This document shows positions 57,191 through 64,000 of a stretch of DNA of 64,000 nucleotides, one piece after another. Under the pieces are notes generated by a model that was not told where the DNA came from, did not search any database, and worked only from the letters and a program-made list of their open reading frames with translations. Source of the stretch: Adiantum capillus-veneris (Eukaryota > Streptophyta > Polypodiopsida > Polypodiales > Pteridaceae). The stretch lies in assembly GCA_014529385.2 (NCBI GenBank), contig CM043953.1, positions 113,399,549-113,463,548 of the forward strand, in the 5' to 3' direction. The stretch's first letter is position 1; every line of letters starts with the position of its first letter. The translations under genes were made by a program, and so were the position numbers.

Positions 57191-59239
57191 TCATGCCATT
57201 TCCGTCAGTAACCTGTTTTTCCTCTCAACAACACCATTTTGCTGAGGTGTATAAGGCACTGTACATTGGTGTTTTATCTCGCGACTACCCAGAAATGCAT
57301 TAAATTCATGAGACATATACTCCCCCCCTTGATCGAAACGGAGGGTGCCCATAGTACATTTCGAGACATTTTCAACCATAGCGAGAAATTGTTTGAAGCA
57401 CATAAAAACTTCGGACTTCTCTTTAAGCGGAAATACCCATGCATGCCTGGAGTAATCATCTCTGAAAGTCATGAAGTACAAGTAATTGCCCAAGGACGGA
57501 GTTTGCATGGCCCCACAAACATCACTATGTACAAGCTGCAACCTGGATATGGCCCGAACTAAACCATCCTTTAGAAATTTAGAACACTGCATCTTACCCA
57601 AAATACATCCTTCACAAACATGTTTGATAGGTGCTTCAAGAGGCACCAAAGAAGCAACCATATCATATTTCTGCAAACGCAGCAAACTGGCAAAATTCAG
57701 ATGACCAAAACGTGCATGCCAAAGTTTTGCATCTGAAATAGCCCTTGAATCTGCAACAGCATTTACAAAATTTTTTCCACACTTGTCATACAAAGTGAGC
57801 TTATACAGCTCACGGCACAAAAGGCCAGATGTAACAATTTCATCACCAAAACAGAGATCATGAACTGTACATCTGTCATCCACAAATTTGACTACAAGTC
57901 CAAGTCTAGCAAGTGCGGATACAGACAAGAGATTCTTCTTGATCCTAGGTACATAAAGTGCATCAACAAGTGTAAAGGAACTGCCATTAGCAGTAGTGAG
58001 CACAATCTTTCCAACTCCCTGAACTGGATAAGAGGCATTGTTGGTACAAGTGACTGAATTCCCATGAGGGACAGACTCGAGAGAGGTAAACAATTCATGA
58101 TGTGAGGTAATGTGCTTTGTAGCACCACTGTTGAAATACCACACATATGAATGTGCAGCAACTGACAAGCATGCATCATGGACAGCAGGATTGTAAGTGC
58201 ACTCTGCGCTAAACGCCCATTCTGCATCAACATCAACAACACAGTCTCCTTTCACAGAAGACTCAACAATGGTTGCATTTGTAGTGGAACCAACATTTGC
58301 AGTGGAACCACCCTCTTTCTTCTTAGCCTCTTTGGCCTTCAACTTAGGACACGACTTGATCAAGTGATCATTGGCTTTATAATAATGGCAACGCATCTTC
58401 TTTTTGCCCTTATCACCAGAATTGCCAGACGAAGTGCTGCCAGTAGAAGCATTAGGAACAAAATTTTTGCCACTCGTAGCAGAACCATAAGAAGTGGATG
58501 CATTACTATTACCACCCTTTCTTTGAGAAGCAATAAAAACCTGTTCAACCGCACGCTGCCTAGTCCTGTTTTTTTTGGAAAGTGACTCTTGCAATAGCAA
58601 TGTGCATAATGCATCAAACTTGACAACTTTAGGATTTCCTTGGGTCATAAGTCTCCAAGTACTAGCAAAAGTCTGGTAGGAATCTAGTAAGGCATCAAGA
58701 ACAGTCTGCACAAGGGAACTATCTGAAATGACTTTACCTGTAGAAATAAGCTGCTCATTGATATCCTTGACACTAGCAAGGAAAGTGTCCATATCATCTT
58801 CCTCATGCATAATCTTCGACTCCAGCTCTTTACGCAGCAAAGCAATTTTAGCCTCATTGCGGCTTGCATAAAGACCTGCTAGAATATCCCAAGCCTGTTT
58901 TGCAGATTTTGCTGAACGGATGTGAGGAACAATGGTGCGCTTCACAGACAACGGAATCAATGCATGAGCTTGCGCATCCTTAACACCCCAACGATCTTGT
59001 TCTGCTGTAGGCAAAACAACTCTAACAGCTGCAATCCTTGCAGTAAGACCTGCAACATCCTCAACATCGCCTACATCCTCAGAACCAGGACGTACATCAA
59101 TGCCCTGCACAATGTTCCAGACACCCTTTGACACAAGACCATGTTGCATCATATAAGCCCACATACGGTAGTTGTCCCCATCCAACCTGTCCTCAGCAGC
59201 AAACATCTTGAACACATCTGTGTTGTTGTTGTCAGCCAT
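57191..59239 (-). pseudogene. Element I gag, protease and integrase core
   Basis: ATG at 59239 opens 682 codons (MADNNNTDVFKMFAAED). Gag: RLDGDNYRMWAYMMQHGLVS, RSAKSAKQAWDILAGLYASR, a knuckle-like CHYYKANDHLIKSC (second Cys replaced by Tyr). Protease: WYFNSGATKHIT, where the catalytic Asp is Asn (AAC). Integrase: HARFGHLNFASL, HSDVCGAM, then RFDQGGEYMS and NGVVERKNR. Ends at TGA 57191-57193, where element C has CGA. Confidence 0.9.
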
Positions 59240-59601
59240 GGTAAATGCTGCACCTGATGTGAAAACTGCTCGAAAATAGGAGAAACGGATCGGGAACAAC
59301 CTGTGCTATATAGCACAAACCGTAGAAGACTATAAGGCACCTGTTATGCAGAAAACGGCACTGACAGAAATTCTACATAAAATGACGAAATAGCCTGTGC
59401 AGTACTGCCTGTAGTGGAAACGGAGGCCGAAATGAGCCCAAATCAAAATTCTGAGCAAACCAAGCTCTTCGAGTTTTCCGAAAATGTTTGTTGACCTGTG
59501 AACGCTCGCCAAAGCTCACTGAAATCGGAGAAAGTGAGCAGGCGTGTGCTGGAGTAGCTGGCGACTAAGCCCGGGAGGATGTGACTTGCTCTGATACCAA
59601 T

Positions 59602-59829
59602 TGTTGGAATTAGAGTTGCAGAGAAACACACACAGCTTGGAGAAGACGAAGGAAGCTCAAGTCACACAATAGAGAGTATTGTTACTTAGTGTGCAATGGA
59701 AAGATAGATAGCCCTAGAGTGATGGGCATATATACAATGCACGGGGGAAAAAACCTCCTAAAGAGGGAAAAAATGCCCCGGCGGTCCTAGTGTGTTCACA
59801 CACATCGCTACCACATGTATATGGTAACA
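59602..59829 (-). repeat. Element I 5' LTR
   Basis: 228 bp, six differences from 54671-54898; followed by AACCT. Confidence 0.97.
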
Positions 59830-61013
59830 AACCTTACGAAGCATCACTAGGAACAAATAGTACGCCTCAAATTTCTTATTACGAGGAACCGATTGAGCCT
59901 TACGTAATTGAACCTGAACCACAGATGGACGTAGACGAAGCCTATCAACCGTGGGAAAATAACGAGGGTATGGCACCACCAACGTATGTAGCACAACCTT
60001 CGAGGGACCAATATTTGGTGGACGAAAGAACGCTAATGTTCATTACGAACCAAAACTACAAACCGAGAGGATATCCTAATAGGGCGGGACAACCTATGGG
60101 ACCACCTCCTCAAAATCAACAACCAATTGGGCCGTGCTATAGCTGTGGAAGTACTGATCATTGGGAGCATCATTGTCCTTTCAAAGGCAAAAGAGTGAAA
60201 ATTTTTGGATTTTGTGACGGGTGTGGTGTGAATCACATACTGCTAGATTGCCCAAGGAATCCGGACAACAAAGGAAAAACAACTATAAATATTGTGGGAG
60301 TGTTACCAAGTGCAAGCAGTGGATCAGAAACTGAACCCATGATCCAGATCAATGCGGTAACCAGAGCCCAAGCCAAGGACATAGAGAAAAACAAGCCATT
60401 GGAAGAAAAGGTTGAGATGCCAATACCCACAAAAAATGAGAGTTTATCTGTGAGATCCCAGCGGAAATCCTGGAAGGCAAAATGAGACAGAATGAAAACA
60501 AAGAGGATAAAAACCCAAATTGCCATGCAAAATGAGCTACATGAAACGAAAGAGCAACTGAAACAAGAAAAAGATAGTAAAACTGCTGAGCACAATAACA
60601 AGCCGAGGAAAGAATCCTCAAGGAGATTAGTCTTGGTCGAGAAAGTGTTAGAGCCTTTAGATGCTCTATTACAAGCGTATGAAGCAAGGCTAAAAACACA
60701 CCAAACCTTAGAGCAGAGATGGTTGAATTATCCTCAACCAGAAGTGGAAACGAAGCGTTTGGAAATGTGTAAACACCTCATTGAAACAACCCAGGCATTG
60801 ATGGAACCTATTGCGATTAGAACCCCAGAACAAGAATTGCTGATTCACAAAGAGCGAGAAAAACTGAAGGATAAATCAGAACAAGCAAACGAACCTAGGC
60901 CTAAAATGAGATTGTCATTGGATCACTCAGGGGTGCCAAACACCATTGATAATGCTAAGTCAACGACTATAATGCCAATTCCAGAAGTGGAAGAACCATG
61001 GCAACAATACTAA
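59830..61013 (+). pseudogene. Element F gag, second part: double zinc knuckle and coiled-coil region
   Basis: Continues gag: SYYEEPIEPYVIEPEPQMDV, zinc knuckle CYSCGSTDHWEHHC and a second knuckle CDGCGVNHILLDC (HCPFKGKRVKIFGF between). TGA at 60483-60485 is followed in the same frame by a Lys/Glu-rich helical region (NELHETKEQLKQEKDSKTAE, EARLKTHQTLEQRWLNY) ending at TAA 61011-61013. The knuckles should bind the element's RNA. Confidence 0.8.
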
Positions 61014-61082
61014 TGGGAAACCATCAGAAATAGAAAGAACGGGAGCGCGACGTTACAGTCTGCATCGATTTCTGAGGTTAAT

Positions 61083-61811
61083 ATGAACAATGAATTTTAT
61101 CCAAGAGATATACAATCGCTGTATGGAGATGCGGGAACGGAGGTTTCGATGAAAAGAAAAGCTCAATCCCTGAAAACCCTGCCTTCATTTATAGGTGAAC
61201 ACGAGGCAAAATCGGAGATAAGGTCAGTCCCATCCCAGATAAGAACTATTCCACAAATGATTGACTCAAAAATTCTTCAAGAGATGCTGTCGACACTTAT
61301 AACATGAACAATTACCCTGCCAGAACTCTTGAAAGTCAGACCACACTTATGGGAAGACATGGGGAAACATTTGGAGAGCAAGGAAATAAAGATTCCTCTT
61401 CAGACAAACCCTACGGTAGAAGAACACAAATGGGAGGGTCAACCCAAAGCCCAACCTGTGCCCATAAACAAGGTCGGAGATTATTGTAAAGGTGAGGAAG
61501 GTAATACAACCTTACCTATCGAAGATATGGATATAAAGACGATAGCTATCCTAGACAGTGGGGAGGGAGTTGCGATTGCTACAAAGAAAATCTGGGAGAA
61601 GTGGGGCCGTCCAGCTCTCAGAAAGACGAGAATGAAACTGCAACTTGCAGATGGGTATGTAGAGAGACCTTTGGGAATCCTGGACCAAATAGTTGTAACT
61701 TCGTGTGGAATTAACTATGAGCACACCTTTGCCGTGGTAGATTTCGGGAAAATGAACAACTTTGACATTATTTTGGGGCGACCTTTTATGCGTCAACTCA
61801 AAATGACATAA
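61083..61811 (+). pseudogene. Element F protease
   Basis: Same frame as gag, with TGA at 61305-61307. After LLKVRPHLWEDMGKHL comes the aspartic protease: IKTIAILDSGEGVAIATKKI (DSG active site), KLQLADGYVERPLGILDQIV, YEHTFAVVDFG and FDIILGRPFMRQL, ending at TAA 61809-61811. Confidence 0.8.
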
Positions 61812-62940
61812 GATTGGGGATACGACCAAATTTACCTAAGGGATGAGGAGCTAATAACGAAAATCAACATGAAAGATCACAACTATAGAAACGTTGCAAA
61901 AACACCAGTGCAAGAATTTGATTCAACCACAATGAACGGAAAAGAAATACCTGCGTGGTTACAAACGAAAGCACATGTCTAGATGTGTGGAGAATCCGAT
62001 TATGGAGACTTAATAAAAGAGGAATGTGCGTTGGAAAGATCCATAGAAGACGAGGCTTATCTCCCAGAACCTTTCCCTGAACATTTATTTGAGCCATTTG
62101 GGTGGACTCAAATATTTTCCACCTTGGACGTATGCCTTAACGAATGCACGCCTACAAAATTTTGTGACAATGAAGGATACGACCTAGTAACGTTGCAAAT
62201 GGCTAGCGTCATCCTTGAGTCAGGGTCAGATAGCGAGGAACAGGAAGAACCACTACGTGAGACTGAGCGTAAAAGAATAGTTGATGAGATATCTGTAGTG
62301 GACGATAGGAATTGAATAGAGGAGGAATTCACAGATTCACTAAGCGATGACCTCCCATCACTGGGTGATGAAACCCAGATGATAGATGCTGATACAAAAG
62401 ATCAAGTGGATCAAAGATGAATAGGAAGTACATATCGAGACCGGACAGGTTTTACGAGTTTCCTAACCAAAAACCTAGTCGACAAGACCGGTATAGATCA
62501 AAGAGAACAAGGAAATCAAGAGCGAATAAGCATAAACCCATGCCTCTTGTCAATGACAAAAAGGGATATCTAAGGCTTGTAAAAGCTGACGATTGTGTAA
62601 AAGACAAGGTCACTGGCAGCTTTATCGGAACTAAACCATGGAAAACAACAAGAAGAACAAGCGCGAGAAGCAAACGAATGAGACACCTAAGGAGGGGGAA
62701 ACAGTGTCTAGAATGACCAAAATAGAGCGGAAAACCGAATACAATAAACTCAAATGGACCCTCAAAGACGTATGGACAACTGAAATGGAAACAGACGAGG
62801 ACACGAATTCTGACAAGATAGATGCGCCATCCCATTATAAGAAGTATACCATACAAGATAGGAAAATCATAGTGCAACAACCAATGAGGGAATTGAAGGA
62901 ACCTGGTACATCATACGACGGTCCTTAAAAAGCCAAACGA
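61812..62940 (+). pseudogene. Element F spacer between protease and RT
   Basis: Open pieces 61983-62315 (acidic, ending ILESGSDSEEQEE...), 62417-62716 (very basic) and 62638-62928 (KMENNKKNKREKQ-like, then TEMETDEDTNSDKID). The first is in the protease frame, after a TAG at 61980-61982; the others are in other frames. No domain recognised; positionally equivalent to the spacer in element E. Confidence 0.5.
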
Positions 62941-64000
62941 ATAGATCTAGCGGAGCAAGGAGAAGATTCAAAACCTGCATATATTGCCACGGATCTTACT
63001 GAAGAAGAGGAAAAGCTTTTGATAGCTACTCTTAGACAGTATAGAGATGTGTTTGCATGGTCATACAAAGATCTTAAGGGGGTGGATCCAAGTATCTATC
63101 AACACACAATACCCCTTAAGAATGACACCAAATGAAGCAGACAACGTCCTTATACTTACAATGAGACATTTGCAAGGAAGATCAAGGAGGAGATAGATAA
63201 GCTGAGAGAGGCAGAGTTTATTTACGAAATTGAGCACACTGACTGGGTTTCATTGATTGTGGTGGTCCCGAAGAAAAATGGGAAGTCGAGAGTGTGCGTC
63301 AATCTTAAGAAAGTAAACACTGCTACAATTCAGGACAACTATCCCCTACCCATTACTGATCATGTAATAGAAAGAGTGGCGGGAAAAGAATCTTACAGTT
63401 TCTTAGATGGCTTTTCGGGCTACAACCAACTCGCAATAAAGCCAGATGATCAGCACAAGACGGCTTTTGCAACTAAATGGGGCATTTTTGCATTCAGGGT
63501 AATGGCTTTTGGCTGAACGAATGCACCAGCCACATTTCAGAGGCTAATGGGTCATGATTTTAAAGAATATCTAAGACAATTCTTAAAAATTTACATGGAT
63601 TACTTGTGCGTTCACTCTCGTAAGATTGGAGCATATAGAGCACTTGACCAAATTGTTTGAAAAATGTAGATTGTATCGGATTTGCCTGAATCCGGAGAAA
63701 TGTGTCTTCATGGTAAGACAAGGCAAAATATTGGGACATATAGTGTCCAAAAATGCTATTTTGACAGACATGGAGAAGATTGGCATTATTGTTGATCTAT
63801 CCCGACCAGTAAAGGTAAAGGAGGTACAAGCATTTATGGGCCATTGTGGATATTATCGCATATTTATCTACTCATATGCTATAATTGCAAAACGACTTTA
63901 CGCGTTGATAACTAAATTTGAGTGGATAGATGAGTGCGGAAAGCTTTTCAAATGTTGAAGCAAAGATTGATATCCACTCCAATTTTGAAGGCTCCGGATC
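62941..64000 (+). pseudogene. Element F reverse transcriptase, truncated by the window end
   Basis: LLIATLRQYRDVFAWSYKDL, VDPSIYQHTIPLKNDTK then TGA, REAEFIYEIEHTDWVSLIVV, VPKKNGKSRVCVNLKKVN, SFLDGFSGYNQLAIKPDD, AFATKWGIFAFRVMAFG then TGA (Leu expected), TNAPATFQRLM. The catalytic box reads YMDYLCVHS: the second Asp of YMDD is Tyr. After another break, EKCRLYRICLNPEKCVFMVR, GKILGHIVSKN and AFMGHCGYYRIFI follow (63626-63958). Confidence 0.85.

Larger units (their letters stand above)
54671..59829 (-). mobile_element. Element I: full-length Ty1/copia retrotransposon, same family as C
   Basis: 5159 bp, minus strand. LTRs 54671-54898 and 59602-59829 (228 bp each) differ at six positions by direct comparison. 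Target duplication AACCT; primer site complement GCTCTGATACCA at 59588-59599; purine tract complement TCCCCCCTGG at 54901. It splits element F's gag without harming its frame. Gag-pol has at least four stops and a protease active-site change. Confidence 0.97.
49879..64000 (+). mobile_element. Element F: Ty3/gypsy retrotransposon with long leader, cut by the window end
   Basis: LTR, Asp-tRNA primer site (50714), a 1.5-kb repeat-rich leader, a leader open frame with a tandem duplication, gag with double zinc knuckles (split by copia I), protease, an acidic spacer and the start of RT. The long spacer between protease and RT and the primer type recall Tat/Ogre-like or related non-chromovirus gypsy groups (family-level inference). 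From 59.8 to 62.3 kb the coding frame is kept, with stop codons as the main damage. Integrase and the 3' LTR lie beyond 64000. Confidence 0.85.

Noticed and set aside
60233..60699. Hydrophobic minus-strand frames
   Set aside because: They are antisense to the coding gag region of element F with its zinc knuckles.

Overview
This is a repeat-dominated piece of a plant nuclear genome. The evidence is: nested Ty1/copia and Ty3/gypsy LTR retrotransposons with plant-type primer sites (initiator-Met tRNA and Asp tRNA), a non-LTR retrotransposon, long (GA/CT)n and (CA)n microsatellites, an intron-bearing host pseudogene and a plant lipid-transfer-protein-like gene. The density of decayed gypsy elements would fit a large genome such as a fern or gymnosperm, but the species cannot be fixed from the sequence.

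Layout. 1-1.3 kb: probable last exons of a host gene on the + strand; 1.3-3.6 kb: featureless. 3.65-21.44 kb: a minus-strand gypsy chromovirus (element A) split by two + strand copia elements, B (9038-14536, TSD CATCT) and C (16551-19845, TSD ATTTG). 21.45-21.69 kb: a sliver of gypsy reverse transcriptase. 21.69-28.71 kb: element D, an LTR retrotransposon with an Asp-tRNA-like primer site, a purine tract and about 5.5 kb of non-coding interior (LARD-like). 30-49.84 kb: a decayed minus-strand gypsy element (E: gag, protease, RT, RNase H, integrase, an unusual 3' region, part of its 3' LTR). Between its gag and protease, or inserted in it, lie copia H (43663-49402, TSD GGGCC), a 5'-truncated LINE (about 39.9-41.9 kb), a condensin-subunit pseudogene fragment (38.6-39.0 kb), a lipid-transfer-protein-like gene (37.3-37.7 kb) and about ten (GA/CT)n tracts. 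49.88-64 kb: a + strand gypsy element F, cut by the window end, lying head-to-head with E's gag and interrupted by copia I (54671-59829, TSD AACCT).

No element in the window looks able to move by itself. All coding copies carry stops, frameshifts, deletions or lost catalytic residues, including copia B whose LTRs differ at one base in 192. Relative ages from LTR differences I counted by eye: B (1/192) youngest, then I (6/228), then C and H (roughly 11-12 substitutions plus indels). This order agrees with the nesting.

The observations most worth following: a multiply defective yet very young copia copy (B); two copies (C and I) of one copia family sharing the same premature stop; non-coding element D with internal tandem repeats; a second protease-like motif downstream of integrase in E; a 12-bp perfect palindrome repeated in the LTR and leader of F; and a captured, intron-containing condensin fragment.
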